From positions 5,544,501-5,608,500 of the forward strand of contig NZ_CP016616.1 of NCBI RefSeq assembly GCF_002741015.1: a stretch of 64,000 nucleotides of DNA, read 5' to 3'. Source of the stretch: Microvirga ossetica (GTDB lineage: Bacteria; Pseudomonadota; Alphaproteobacteria; Rhizobiales; Beijerinckiaceae). Each line of letters begins with the position of its first letter. Within the stretch, counting starts at the first letter, position 1. The notes under the pieces are model-generated. The model was given only the letters and a program-made list of their open reading frames with translations. It had not been told where the DNA came from and did not search any database. Shown one piece after another: positions 42,625 to 52,316 of this stretch. The translations under genes were made by a program, and so were the position numbers.

Positions 42625-43033
42625 TGGGAACCCTCCTTCGGTGAAGGATGGTGCGCCCATCCGCCGATGCAACACCCAGGCACACAAAGTCAGCCTCTTG
42701 CATCTTAAACGAACGGCATCTTCGGCTTGGACGCCGTCAACTCTCAAAGGCCTGGAAATGGCACGCGGCAGACGGAAGCCGAACTTCCGTAGTCATAGGG
42801 TAAGCCGACCTTCACAAGGCCATGCCCAGCGGCTCAGGTTGACCCGAAGCGGCCGTTCACTCCCGCCACTCCAGCGGAATGCTTTGGGTGGTTTGCTGGC
42901 ACTGAATGGCTGGGGACGGGGCCGCGAACGGGCCGCGTGGCGCATCGAACACCGCTGAGCCTATTCAGACACTTCTACCATCACCATCGATGCCATGATC
43001 CGCCTCCGCGGGTTGCTGGCGCCGACCGGGGCG
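42625..43033. other. intergenic tract
   Basis: This 409-base stretch upstream of the DUF411 gene and at the 3' end of the large cyclase has one short hairpin (CGGAAG 42773-42778 with CTTCCG 42784-42789) and no plausible ORF. It should hold the DUF411 promoter, which I cannot place. Confidence 0.4.
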
Positions 43034-46000
43034 TCAACTGCTTGAGACGAGGGCCTGCCGGAGGGGCCCAAGCGATGATCCGATACCGAGGCGCTCGGCC
43101 TCGCCCACCAGATCTTCAAGCCTGTATGTCAGCTCCTGTCCACGACTGCCCCGGCCATGGGTGGCGAGAGCACGTCCATATCGCATGAAGAAGTCCGCCC
43201 AGGGTAACGGTTCCGGCCGGGTATAATCCTCAAGCGCGGCGCTGTAGCGATCCGCGTTGTCCCAGTCCTGGGAGTCCAGCGATGCGTCAATTGCGTACCG
43301 GAAGAACCAAAGATGGTTGTGGCCCACCGCGCCTTTGCGGAGGATCTCCTCGCCTTCCGCCAGGGCCGCACGCCGCTCGAGCGGATCCTCGGTTGTGACC
43401 GCGAGGTAGCCGAGGATCCACGGACCCACAAAACTGAGCCCGGTCTCGCGGCAGATCGCCAAGGCACGGTGCAGCAGGTCGAGTCCCTCGGCCTGACTCG
43501 CCTCCGCGCGGGCGACCATGGCGAGATTGTGGAGGCTGTCCGCCTCGAACCGTTTGGCGCCGAGCTGCCGGGCCAGAGCCAGCGCGCGCTCGGCATGCGG
43601 CCTTGCACGTCCGAACCCGCCCATGGTGCGAAACACGTTGCATGCCGCGCCGTGGGCAATGATTTCCGCCCGGTGATGCCCGACCTGCTGCGCCAACGTG
43701 ACCGCCGCTTGAACCGTAGCAAGTGCGCCGGAGAAATCGTTGAGGAAGGCCTCGGCAACCGCGACCATGCTGAGATTGGCCACTTCGATCCGCCCGAGGC
43801 CGCGGGCGCGTGACAGCTCCACGCAGCGCCTGAAGTGCCGGTGCGCGCTGGCCATCCGCCCCCGAGCGTACTCGGCATCGCCTAGCCCGCCGAGCGCCCG
43901 CGCCTGCATCTCCGGCGCACCGGCCCGGCGGGCACAATCAAGCGCCCGCTGATGCTCCTCCAGGCACTCGTCGAGCCGGCCAAGCGGGAAGCAGAGATTG
44001 CCGCGAAGGTGGTGGATACGTGCGCGCTCCGCCACAAGATCCTCCGTGGCGGCCGCGGCCGCAGCCTTGTCGAGCATGGCAAAGGCTTCGTCGAAGCGAT
44101 CCGTCATGCGCAGGCCGGCGGCAAGCCCGAGCCAGGCGCGACACCGCTCGATGTCGGTATCGGCGACCACCAGGGCCTGCTCGAAGGCAGCCATGGATTC
44201 CGGGATGGAGCCGAGGTCGTGCAGGATCTCGCCGCGGAACAGGGACAGCGCACTCACATCGGTGCGCTCCCCGGCCAGGGCGAGCCCGCGCTCGACGAGA
44301 CGCAATGCTCGTTCACTCCGATACTCCGCGGCCTGCGCCCGTGCCGCTTCGAGGTAGGCCCGGGGGGCGCCATTATCGTCGGCTCGGTCGAGATGCTGTG
44401 CGCACAGCATCAGATCCCGGCTCCTGAACCAATCGGCCGCCCGCCGGTGCAGCGCGCGGCGCCGGCTCCTGAGCAGTGTGTCGTAGACGCCCTCCTGGAT
44501 CAGGGCATGGGCGAAGAGGAAGTGATCGCCTTGCGGGTGTATCAGGCGATGCCGCACCAGGTCGTCGCAGTTCCACTCGGGCCGCTCGAGCAGAGCCATC
44601 AGGAGCTCGGCGGTAAAGCGCTGGCCGATGACCGAGGCTGCTTGCAGCGCCTGCCTGTCGGGCAACGCGAGCCGATCCAAACGTGCCAGCACCAAACTCC
44701 GGATCGACCCCGGGACGCCGCTCTCGGCGCTCTCCTCGGCATGCCGCAACAGTTGCTCGAGAAACAGCGGATTGCCGGCAGCGCGTTCGATGCAACGCTG
44801 GGCGAGCTCGCCGAGCGCGTCGAAATAGGCTTTGGCAAGCTGGTTGGCCTCGCTCGGCGCAAGCGGGCCGAGGTCCATCGTGATGATCGGCTGATCGCCT
44901 GCTGTCATGCGCCACTCCTCACGGAGCGGATCGCGCTCGATCCGCGAGGTCGTGACCAGCAACGCCGGGCATTGAGCAACGGTGTCGACGAGGTTCGCGA
45001 GATGATCGAGAGTGACCTGGTCGGCCCAGTGCAGGTCCTCGATCGCCAGCAGCCGGGGACGACCACGGCTTGCCTGCGTGACGAGCCCGGCGAGGGTCGC
45101 GCGCTTGCCGCGGTTGCGGGCTGCGTTGTCCATCGCGTCATAAAGCGTCCGCAACTCGGTCGGCTGCGGCAGGTCCAGGAGGTCGTTCAGGTACACCCGC
45201 TGCTCATGAGGCAGCATGCCATCGTCGAGGGCCTTCTCAGCCGCTGCGGCGATCTCGTCCAGGCTGCTCTCGCCCGACAGGCCGAGCAGGCTGCGGACGA
45301 GCGAACGGATGGCGTCCTGGCCAGAGCCCATTCCGAAGTCGAGCACCAGGCCACTGTGACAGGTGAAGCTCTTCCCCTGAGCCTTCATCCGAAACTGCTC
45401 GAGCAAGCGGGTCTTGCCGATCCCGGCTTCCCCGCGGATCTCGATGACCCCGCCGCGACCGGTGTCGCTGCACTGCGCCAGCGCCGCTTCGAGCTGCCGC
45501 AGTTCGTGGCGCCTCCCGACAAACGTTTGGCGACCTGACCGGACCGGCTCGCGGAGCGCGCGTAGTCGCCACGCCTTGACCGGCTTGGCCAGCCCCTTGA
45601 TGGCCAGGACGCCGATCTCGGAGCAGTCGACCCGCTCGGCGAGCGCCCGGTGGACTGCATCCGAGATGAGGATCTCACCGGCCGCGGCCTCATCCGTCAG
45701 GCGAGAAGCCAGGTTCACGGATTCGCCAGTGACCGTGTATTCGAGGTGGCGAGCGCTGCCGGTCCCGCTCGCTACCACCTCGCCGCTGGCAATGCCGATA
45801 TGCACATCCACAGGGCGGCCGAGCTTAGCTGCAAGCTCGGGCATGCGGCGCCCGATCTCGAGGGCAGCCCGGATGCATCGCTCGGCGTCGTTGCCGTAGG
45901 CCACTGGGGCCCCGAAGACCGCCATCACGCAGTCGCCGATGTGCTTGTCGACCGTCCCGCCATGATTGGCAACGCTGGCGTCGGCAAGGTCAAAGAAGCT

Positions 46001-46354
46001 CCCGAGGAGGGCGTGGACCTCCTCAGCATCGAGTTCGCCGGCGAGCTTCGTGTAGCCAGCAAGGTCGGCGAACAGCACCGTCACCTGCCGCCGCTCTGCC
46101 TCCGGCAGGGGCGCACTGACCTGCGGGATCGCGACCAACGCGCTTGGCACAGGAGGGGAGGCTGGCGCCATTCCATGGCGCAACGCCGCGATCGCGGCAA
46201 GCAGCTTACGGCGGTGGCCGACCGAGGTGACGCCCACCCTAATCAGGTCATCGGCCGTCAGATCGGCAAGGACCTCGGCGTCAATGTCATTCTCGCGGAA
46301 CGCCTGCTCGTATCGCCCCAGCCCCAGACCGTTCAGCCAGGCCACAATGTCCAT
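43034..46354 (-). CDS. SAM/class III cyclase/AAA-ATPase/TPR signalling protein
   Basis: The 1106-residue cytoplasmic protein has four parts. A SAM domain covers ~1-62 (MDIVAWLNGLGLGRYEQAF). A class III cyclase covers ~85-265 (VTVLFADLAGYTKLAGEL, VDKHIGDCVMAVFGAPV, EYTVTGESVNLASRLTD). A predatory-type P-loop ATPase has Walker A EIRGEAGIGKTRLLEQF at ~310 and LLAIEDLHWADQ. The C-terminal half is TPR-like. This layout (cyclase plus AAA plus TPR) is frequent in Hyphomicrobiales. It may sense a peptide or protein through the TPRs and couple ATPase state to cyclic nucleotide output. It is the fourth cyclase in the window but a different subfamily from the three at the left end. Confidence 0.88.
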   Translation of the reverse strand: MDIVAWLNGLGLGRYEQAFRENDIDAEVLADLTADDLIRVGVTSVGHRRKLLAAIAALRHGMAPASPPVPSALVAIPQVSAPLPEAERRQVTVLFADLAGYTKLAGELDAEEVHALLGSFFDLADASVANHGGTVDKHIGDCVMAVFGAPVAYGNDAERCIRAALEIGRRMPELAAKLGRPVDVHIGIASGEVVASGTGSARHLEYTVTGESVNLASRLTDEAAAGEILISDAVHRALAERVDCSEIGVLAIKGLAKPVKAWRLRALREPVRSGRQTFVGRRHELRQLEAALAQCSDTGRGGVIEIRGEAGIGKTRLLEQFRMKAQGKSFTCHSGLVLDFGMGSGQDAIRSLVRSLLGLSGESSLDEIAAAAEKALDDGMLPHEQRVYLNDLLDLPQPTELRTLYDAMDNAARNRGKRATLAGLVTQASRGRPRLLAIEDLHWADQVTLDHLANLVDTVAQCPALLVTTSRIERDPLREEWRMTAGDQPIITMDLGPLAPSEANQLAKAYFDALGELAQRCIERAAGNPLFLEQLLRHAEESAESGVPGSIRSLVLARLDRLALPDRQALQAASVIGQRFTAELLMALLERPEWNCDDLVRHRLIHPQGDHFLFAHALIQEGVYDTLLRSRRRALHRRAADWFRSRDLMLCAQHLDRADDNGAPRAYLEAARAQAAEYRSERALRLVERGLALAGERTDVSALSLFRGEILHDLGSIPESMAAFEQALVVADTDIERCRAWLGLAAGLRMTDRFDEAFAMLDKAAAAAATEDLVAERARIHHLRGNLCFPLGRLDECLEEHQRALDCARRAGAPEMQARALGGLGDAEYARGRMASAHRHFRRCVELSRARGLGRIEVANLSMVAVAEAFLNDFSGALATVQAAVTLAQQVGHHRAEIIAHGAACNVFRTMGGFGRARPHAERALALARQLGAKRFEADSLHNLAMVARAEASQAEGLDLLHRALAICRETGLSFVGPWILGYLAVTTEDPLERRAALAEGEEILRKGAVGHNHLWFFRYAIDASLDSQDWDNADRYSAALEDYTRPEPLPWADFFMRYGRALATHGRGSRGQELTYRLEDLVGEAERLGIGSSLGPLRQALVSSS

Positions 46355-46637
46355 GGGCGCCTCCCGGTCCGGTTTCTCCGCAGAGCACCAGGTGCTTCAG
46401 CCTACCTCAAAATCTCACAAAAGGCGCGGTAAACATCGGCCCACCTGAGGGGTGTGAAGGTCAGTTCCTGGCACTAAGCCGAAATACAGCGAACGTCCGT
46501 AATGCGTGGATGACCGGACTTCGGGGGCACGGAAAGCCCAGAACCAGGGGCTGTGTGAGGCTTTGATCCCGCGATCGCGTTGCCCCAGCGGCGCGAGGAT
46601 CTTGGGTGCCTTGGGTGCACGTGCAAGCGGCGGTCGC

Positions 46638-48983
46638 TTAGGCTGCTGCCCTGCCATTCAGACCCAATCGGACCCCGAGCGTGCGGTCCAACGCCGCCCT
46701 CAGCTCCAATACCGTCTCGGTCGCTAGTTCGGCCGGAGTCAGCCCGAGTATCTTCACTACGTCGACACGCGCCATGTGAACGAACCCGAGGAACTCGCGG
46801 TGGCGGGCGGATCCCGCGAGGACGGTCTCAATTGCGTCGAGGGTCCAAAGGACCGTCACCCAGCACTCGAGGAAGTCCACCGGCATTTCAGTGTATTCCT
46901 TCGCGATCATAAGCCGCGTGATCGGCGGCTTCTTCTTCCCACAGAAGAACGCCGCGATCACGCGAAGTGCCATCCTTGGCCAGCCATGCTCGTCTGTGGT
47001 CGCCTCGAGGCCGCGCGGCAGGCCTGGGTGCCGTGCCTTGTAGAGCAACATCGTCAGCCAGAACCTGACGCGTAGTACGTCGCTCGGCCCAAGCGGTTCC
47101 GTACCCTTGGCGATAATGGTTGCATACTGCTGGACCATTCGCACGAACTGCTTCGCGTCCACGGGCGTGTCATTCGGCCGTTGCTCAGGTGCCGGGACCT
47201 GCTCGGTCTCCGTCCGCTGCGCTTCGGCGTCGAGCTCGCGCTCTTCATCCTCGTCCGCCAGGTTCATCCAATCGTCGTTATCAACATCATCTGGATCACA
47301 AGGGTTTACCGACCTGCCCACGAGCATGTTCAGGAAGCTGCGGATGCTGTCCGAATGCGTCCCGGCCAGCGTCGAGTCGCGGCGGATTTCATCCCGCGAG
47401 TCGGGCGAACGAGTCTCCATGAACTCATCGTAAGTGAGCTGCTGCGGCGGCTCATCCTCCCCATCTGGATCGGAGTGCCGTGTACGGACTAGAGCTATGG
47501 ATGGAGGAGGGCGATCGTTGAGGTCGGCACGTGCAAGCTTGTCGAAGGCGTCATGCATCCAGAGATCTAAGTCTTCGCCAGCGTCGAACGCCGCAATGGC
47601 CTTCGCAACGGATCCCGTAGCGACCTCTCGCCGCCGCCTTCGAAGCAGCGACCGGTGCGCGACGTGAGCAGGATTCGACACGAATCCATCCTGTTCTACT
47701 ACTGCAAAGCTGATGTGTTCCGGTTTCTCAAAGGTCAGGCGGAAGGATCGGCGCGGCACGGATTCACCGGTGATCTGGAATGCGACCGTCTCGATCTCCG
47801 ATCCGCTGGCATCAAGGAGCCGCAACGACCCGCTTCCGCTAGTCCCGTCAGGCAGAGACCACGTGATCATGTCTCCGTCGAGTTCGAAGGAGCCGGCCTT
47901 GCGCGCCGCAATCTCGTCCAAAGGAATGGGCGGCGACGGTTCCCTCCGGTCGATCTCGGCGGGATCGATGGGCATGGCCTCGAGGCACTCGGAAAGCCCG
48001 AGCGCCTCGATTGCCCGATCGCGGGGGAGCATTCGGTAGATGCACGCCTCGGCATTTGCGCCACCGGAAGCGTCCCGGCCCAGAGCCGCGGTCGTGCAGT
48101 TGGCGCTTCCCACAAGCACGTGATCGTGGGTCGCCGTGGAGGCAATCACGAACTTCGCATGTTTGAAGCGACCCTTGAGGCTGGACGGGAATGCCCGGAA
48201 CTCTATGGCTGCCGGTCGCGGCGTCTCCAACGGAAACTCGTGCCCTTCGGCATCCAGCAGCACGGTCGTGCTGGCTGGCTGCATCCTCTTCATCAGGGTT
48301 CCGAGAGCCTCGAGTTGTCCATCCCAGTATGGGCTCGCGACGACCAGCCGTTCGACGACCTCGTCGCCGATGAGCCCGATGAATCGGCTTCCTATGCCTG
48401 CGCTACCGTCGCGCGCCAGGAACGCGATCGCAGTCCCATCGTCGAGGTACTGGAGAGGTGCGACCTCCTGGCCTACAAGCCATGGAGCCCGATCGGCCGC
48501 CCAGTTCAGAGCCTCGCGTGCGGTGCCCGGCTCCCTGGCCACGAGGTTGGAGACGTACTTCCATGCCGACCGCACGATCTCCCGCTCGGGGCTCGGCTCG
48601 TCATTGCACTCGAGTTCGACGACCGCCTCGGCGTTGCCGGCGAGTCCCGCCGCAGTGATGTTGGCGGAGCCGACGAAGAGCCTTCCCAACCGTCGACCGA
48701 TCTGGAGGACGATCTTGGGATGGAACAGGCCATCGGCGACGGGGGGCGAGAAAAGTTCGTAGTCGCGACCGAGCTGTGCGGGAAGCTGAGATCCGTCCGA
48801 CAACGACATCGAGGCCATGCGCTCGTCGGCTACTATGAGGAAATTCGTTGCTCCGCTCGCCATAAGCTGTGGCAGCATTACCTCCTCGTACGCGGCGAAC
48901 TCGATTGAGAATGTAGTTGTGACGGCGCTATGGAAAGGGCGCGATCCAGTGCCGCGGCGCGCCATGCGCTCGGGATATTTCAC
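46638..48983 (-). CDS. PLD-fold nuclease-like protein
   Basis: The 781-residue protein contains two phospholipase-D half-sites. The first is FHPKIVLQ (H88, K90) with FVGSANIT (105-108), and the second is KHAKFVIA (H275, K277) with VGSANCT (292-295). The usual distal Asp of HKD is replaced by the GSxN form seen in helicase-linked nuclease-type PLD proteins. The rest (~330-781) is an unrecognised middle and a C-terminal helical part with an acidic linker (DPDDVDNDDWMNLADEDEER). The ATG overlaps the stop of the preceding 503-residue gene by four bases. It is likely a nucleic-acid end-processing or cutting subunit of a defence module; no membrane segment is seen. Confidence 0.78.
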   Translation of the reverse strand: MKYPERMARRGTGSRPFHSAVTTTFSIEFAAYEEVMLPQLMASGATNFLIVADERMASMSLSDGSQLPAQLGRDYELFSPPVADGLFHPKIVLQIGRRLGRLFVGSANITAAGLAGNAEAVVELECNDEPSPEREIVRSAWKYVSNLVAREPGTAREALNWAADRAPWLVGQEVAPLQYLDDGTAIAFLARDGSAGIGSRFIGLIGDEVVERLVVASPYWDGQLEALGTLMKRMQPASTTVLLDAEGHEFPLETPRPAAIEFRAFPSSLKGRFKHAKFVIASTATHDHVLVGSANCTTAALGRDASGGANAEACIYRMLPRDRAIEALGLSECLEAMPIDPAEIDRREPSPPIPLDEIAARKAGSFELDGDMITWSLPDGTSGSGSLRLLDASGSEIETVAFQITGESVPRRSFRLTFEKPEHISFAVVEQDGFVSNPAHVAHRSLLRRRRREVATGSVAKAIAAFDAGEDLDLWMHDAFDKLARADLNDRPPPSIALVRTRHSDPDGEDEPPQQLTYDEFMETRSPDSRDEIRRDSTLAGTHSDSIRSFLNMLVGRSVNPCDPDDVDNDDWMNLADEDEERELDAEAQRTETEQVPAPEQRPNDTPVDAKQFVRMVQQYATIIAKGTEPLGPSDVLRVRFWLTMLLYKARHPGLPRGLEATTDEHGWPRMALRVIAAFFCGKKKPPITRLMIAKEYTEMPVDFLECWVTVLWTLDAIETVLAGSARHREFLGFVHMARVDVVKILGLTPAELATETVLELRAALDRTLGVRLGLNGRAAA

Positions 48984-50491
48984 GCGTTGGCTCCAAGAAT
49001 GGCGAGGCCGCGCGCGGTCGTTCCGTTTTCGTCGACGAGACCGACGTCGACCAGAAACTGCACCGCTGGGTTGAGCCGCGGCGTCGTGGGTACGGGTGCG
49101 TATCCGTTGCGGCGGACCAAGCGTCCGTCGCGCACTTCGAATAGGAACGTGTAGTCACGCTGTCGCCGAAGCTTCTGCATCGCGACCCAACTGTGCCTGC
49201 GGACGACGCGTTCGATGACGTAAGTGGCGACCAGATCGCCGACGCGGGTGTCCGACCGGCGTTCGATCCAAGCGAGTTCGGACACGATCGACCTGCCGCC
49301 GCCACGGACGCGTAACTCTCGCCGAGCGACCTCTCGCAGTTCCGCCCGTTGGATTATCCGCTGGTCCAGCGCGGCCATGAGGCGCACCGCATCCCAGGCC
49401 TTCTGCTCCGCTGTGCCACGCCGGCTCGTGAGCCTGGACCAGACGCTGCGGTAGTCGAAGATGTTCGGGTCAATGCCCTCACGAAGTTCTGACCACCGCA
49501 GATCTGCGTTCCCTGGCTCAACGGCACCTAGTCGGACCCGGACCTCCTCCACAATCTCTGCCAAGGTCCGGCCAGCATCAAATTCGGCCATGAGGTCAGT
49601 TGCCCACTCAAGGAGTGCCGCCGCCGCCACCTGAAGAAGATCCTGGCAGTGGTAGGCCTCCCAGCGCACGCGCTGGCCGTCCGGAACCTCGTCGTCGAGC
49701 GCCTGCGATTCGAAAAGATGCCAGCGAATTCCGTCTGGGTCCGGCCGTTGGCCAAATGTCTGCGCCGTCTTCAGGATGAGCCGCAGCGAGGCGGCCCTGC
49801 TGATATCGCTGTTCGTCGACCCGTCCGAGGGAAAGAGCAATCTTTCATAGATTTCCCGTTCGGACGAGACGTCGGGAATACCGGACGGCACGATCGGCGC
49901 GAGGCGCGCCAGATTATCGCGAGCGATCCGCGCCAACGCGATCGAATTGCTGAGAAGCTCCTCGACTTCTGGACCGATGGACGCGCGGAACGCATCGGCC
50001 GCGGCTTTGCCCGCCAAATTCGTCGCACGCGGAATGCCATGGTCGCCCTGACGGAATAGGCCCATTTCGACCATCTGCGAATAGTATGCGCCGCCGAAGA
50101 CGCCGAGTGACTGGCGCAGGTATCTCACGGCATTCCGATCATTCGAGGCGGCCTCGGCGAAGTCAATGACGTCCTCGTGCTGGTCCAATCGACGATCCGC
50201 CCATTCCACACCGCCAACCCCACCTTGACCCTTGGCGTGTGAAGACACGAGCGCATAGAGTGCTTCGGCACGGCGGACCCAAGAGCGCCAGGCAGCAAAC
50301 TCGTCCGTTGCGCCTAATAGCGCGTAGGCATCGCTCACCCAGCAGTAGTAACCGTAATACCGCATGCGCAGCGTGACATTGCTGATGCCTGGCAGCAACG
50401 ACTGGTACAGGGCAACACCAGCGTTCTGCATGCCGAGCGGGTCCAACCCACGCTTATCGGCGCGTTCGGTCCATTCAGGTTCAGCGCTCAC
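48980..50491 (-). CDS. unrecognised 503-residue partner of the PLD protein
   Basis: The protein starts at GTG 50491 with only a weak GGGA site. The N-terminus reads RGLDPLGMQNAGVALYQSLL then PGISNVTLRMRYYGYYCWVS, a motif set that I associate with PLD-linked defence proteins such as the DUF6361 type, but I cannot assign it to that family. The remainder is mostly helical and rich in Arg and Glu, with a C-terminal winged-helix-like stretch (ERVVRRHSWVAMQKLRRQRD, then LNPAVQFLVDVGLVDENG). No catalytic motif is visible. Overlap with the PLD gene implies a complex made in equal amounts. Confidence 0.68.
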   Translation of the reverse strand: MSAEPEWTERADKRGLDPLGMQNAGVALYQSLLPGISNVTLRMRYYGYYCWVSDAYALLGATDEFAAWRSWVRRAEALYALVSSHAKGQGGVGGVEWADRRLDQHEDVIDFAEAASNDRNAVRYLRQSLGVFGGAYYSQMVEMGLFRQGDHGIPRATNLAGKAAADAFRASIGPEVEELLSNSIALARIARDNLARLAPIVPSGIPDVSSEREIYERLLFPSDGSTNSDISRAASLRLILKTAQTFGQRPDPDGIRWHLFESQALDDEVPDGQRVRWEAYHCQDLLQVAAAALLEWATDLMAEFDAGRTLAEIVEEVRVRLGAVEPGNADLRWSELREGIDPNIFDYRSVWSRLTSRRGTAEQKAWDAVRLMAALDQRIIQRAELREVARRELRVRGGGRSIVSELAWIERRSDTRVGDLVATYVIERVVRRHSWVAMQKLRRQRDYTFLFEVRDGRLVRRNGYAPVPTTPRLNPAVQFLVDVGLVDENGTTARGLAILGANA

Positions 50492-50681
50492 TTTTTCCCG
50501 ATCTCATACGCGAGCGGATGCTAGCATTCCAAGCTACTTCACCAAGTGTTGCCTTAACGAGCTCGGTTAGTATCGAGCGGAACATGGCGTCAGCCCCCTC
50601 AAACTGGATCATTGGATGGTTGCGAACTCCACGGCCGGCATTGAACGTGATCCCAAATGATGAAGACAGATACCTTTGCTA
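50492..50681. other. gap between the two minus-strand sub-operons
   Basis: This 190-base tract, A+T-richer than the genes, breaks the chain of overlapping genes. It may hold a separate promoter for the 503-residue/PLD pair; no clear promoter motif is visible. Confidence 0.4.
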
Positions 50682-52316
50682 TCAAGCTGCCCGGTGATCG
50701 ATCACATCCACGTTCGGACGGTTATCCCCGGCCAGGATGTTCGGCAGCTCCTGGATGAAGATCTCGCTGTGCCCCTCGATCAGGCCTTCCTTCTTCAGAC
50801 GCCAATCCCCGGTGGCAAGCTTCTCCGGCAACGGACGGTCAACGACCTCGTAGACGATCTGGATGTCGGCCGGGATCTTGTCGACGATGGCCAAGCGGTC
50901 GTTGCGCTTCAGGTTGGTAGCATCGAGCACGACGGTCTCGCCATCCGCAAGGCGACGGATGACCCTGCGCTCGACCTCCTTGAACACGTCCGTCTGGTCA
51001 CTGGTCTCGAGAGAGCCGTACTTCTCGATTCGGATGTCATCGCTCGAGACAATGCTGTCCTGGGAGTACCTGCGCTTCGCCAGAGTGGATTTGCCGGCAC
51101 CGCTTGGACCGACCATCAGGACGAGTTTCTGCCCGCAACGCGGCCAGTCCCATCCACGGGCCTCGCTCCTGTTCGAGCGGATCTCATCCCACTTTTCCGA
51201 GAGCTTGATGAGATGATCTGCCGGCACGACGTTGTGGTGGGCCACCGTGTTGCGGACGGCCGCCACGCTCTTCAGGAAGGTGGCCTCGAGTTTCGGGATG
51301 CGCTCGTTCAGCAGGTGGTAGAGGTGGCTCGCCTCAAGGTCACGCAAGGCATGGATGTGCTTAATGCCCTTCCTGGTCTCCACGGCATAGGGCAGGTCGG
51401 GTGCGAGGATGGCACCATACCGATCCGCGAAGAAGTCGATCACCTCGCCGACGAACGGTGTCAGGGCATGCGACTGGGCGAGCCAGATGCGCCGCTTGAG
51501 GGTTGGGTGCTCGATGGCAGGTCGACATGCCAGGGAGTGGATGAACGGAGACCCGTCCCATTCGTCGATCAGTCCGTTGCCCCACGTCGGATGCATGTCC
51601 AGTCCCGGAAGGTCCGACAGGAGGGCGATGGGATCCGCCAACTCCTCGGGATCCCTATGGGCAAGAAGGCGGATCATCTCACCATCCCATCCCGCCAGGC
51701 GGATGACCGTCTCGGCAGCCACGCGGTCCAGCAGACTTTCGCCCCCATCTTGGCGCATTAGCCTCGTGACGTACGTCCTCGTGTCGACCGGAGTGACGTA
51801 CGCCCTCCACTGCATCTCGTCCTTCCCGAACAGAAAGGACACGTCCGATCGTGGAAGATCCACAGGGAGCAGCACGATGAGCCGCGGGGAGAGGCGCTGG
51901 GCTGCATCCATCGATGCATCCGCACGCTGCGATGCGGCCGCGAAACTCCGAAGGAAGGCAGACCATCGGCCCCATGCGTCCCGATCAACCCCGTCGATGA
52001 GAAACGAGGCGGCCGACAGGCCGGGCAGGTCCGCGAACGCGGGAACGGAGTGGATGCTCGTGTCCCTGATGCCACCCGCGCGGGCGAGCCCGTGCGGGAT
52101 GGAGCGGTCGAAGGATCGGTCCTGCGCGTTGACGTGCACTACCCGTCCGCCGCCGCGCTCACGAGCCGCCTCCATGATGGCTTCCTTGAACCCTCGCGGC
52201 CGGGCGCTGGGCACGGTCACTCCAAGGATGCCCTTTGGAGACGACAGCATGCGCGAGGCGACCCTCTCGACGAAGTTGGCAGGTCCGGACAGGTTCCAGA
52301 AATCGGCGACCATCAC
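50682..52316 (-). CDS. HEPN-motif and polynucleotide-kinase-like P-loop protein
   Basis: The 544-residue protein has three parts. Residues ~1-290 begin FWNLSGPANFVERVASRML, text like the N-terminus of conflict-system ATPase partners, with no intact Walker A. Residues ~300-390 are helical and carry RNTVAHHN near residue 355, an R-x4-H motif with Asn after Arg, the signature of HEPN RNases (Swt1-like). Residues ~395-544 are a P-loop kinase: VLMVGPSGAGKSTLAKRRYS, SSDDIRIEKYG, then VVLDATNLKRNDRLAI, as in T4 polynucleotide kinase-type domains. The ATG overlaps the giant gene's stop by four bases. Cleaving RNA and phosphorylating ends would suit a toxic or repair effector; this is inference. Confidence 0.75.
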   Translation of the reverse strand: MMVADFWNLSGPANFVERVASRMLSSPKGILGVTVPSARPRGFKEAIMEAARERGGGRVVHVNAQDRSFDRSIPHGLARAGGIRDTSIHSVPAFADLPGLSAASFLIDGVDRDAWGRWSAFLRSFAAASQRADASMDAAQRLSPRLIVLLPVDLPRSDVSFLFGKDEMQWRAYVTPVDTRTYVTRLMRQDGGESLLDRVAAETVIRLAGWDGEMIRLLAHRDPEELADPIALLSDLPGLDMHPTWGNGLIDEWDGSPFIHSLACRPAIEHPTLKRRIWLAQSHALTPFVGEVIDFFADRYGAILAPDLPYAVETRKGIKHIHALRDLEASHLYHLLNERIPKLEATFLKSVAAVRNTVAHHNVVPADHLIKLSEKWDEIRSNRSEARGWDWPRCGQKLVLMVGPSGAGKSTLAKRRYSQDSIVSSDDIRIEKYGSLETSDQTDVFKEVERRVIRRLADGETVVLDATNLKRNDRLAIVDKIPADIQIVYEVVDRPLPEKLATGDWRLKKEGLIEGHSEIFIQELPNILAGDNRPNVDVIDHRAA

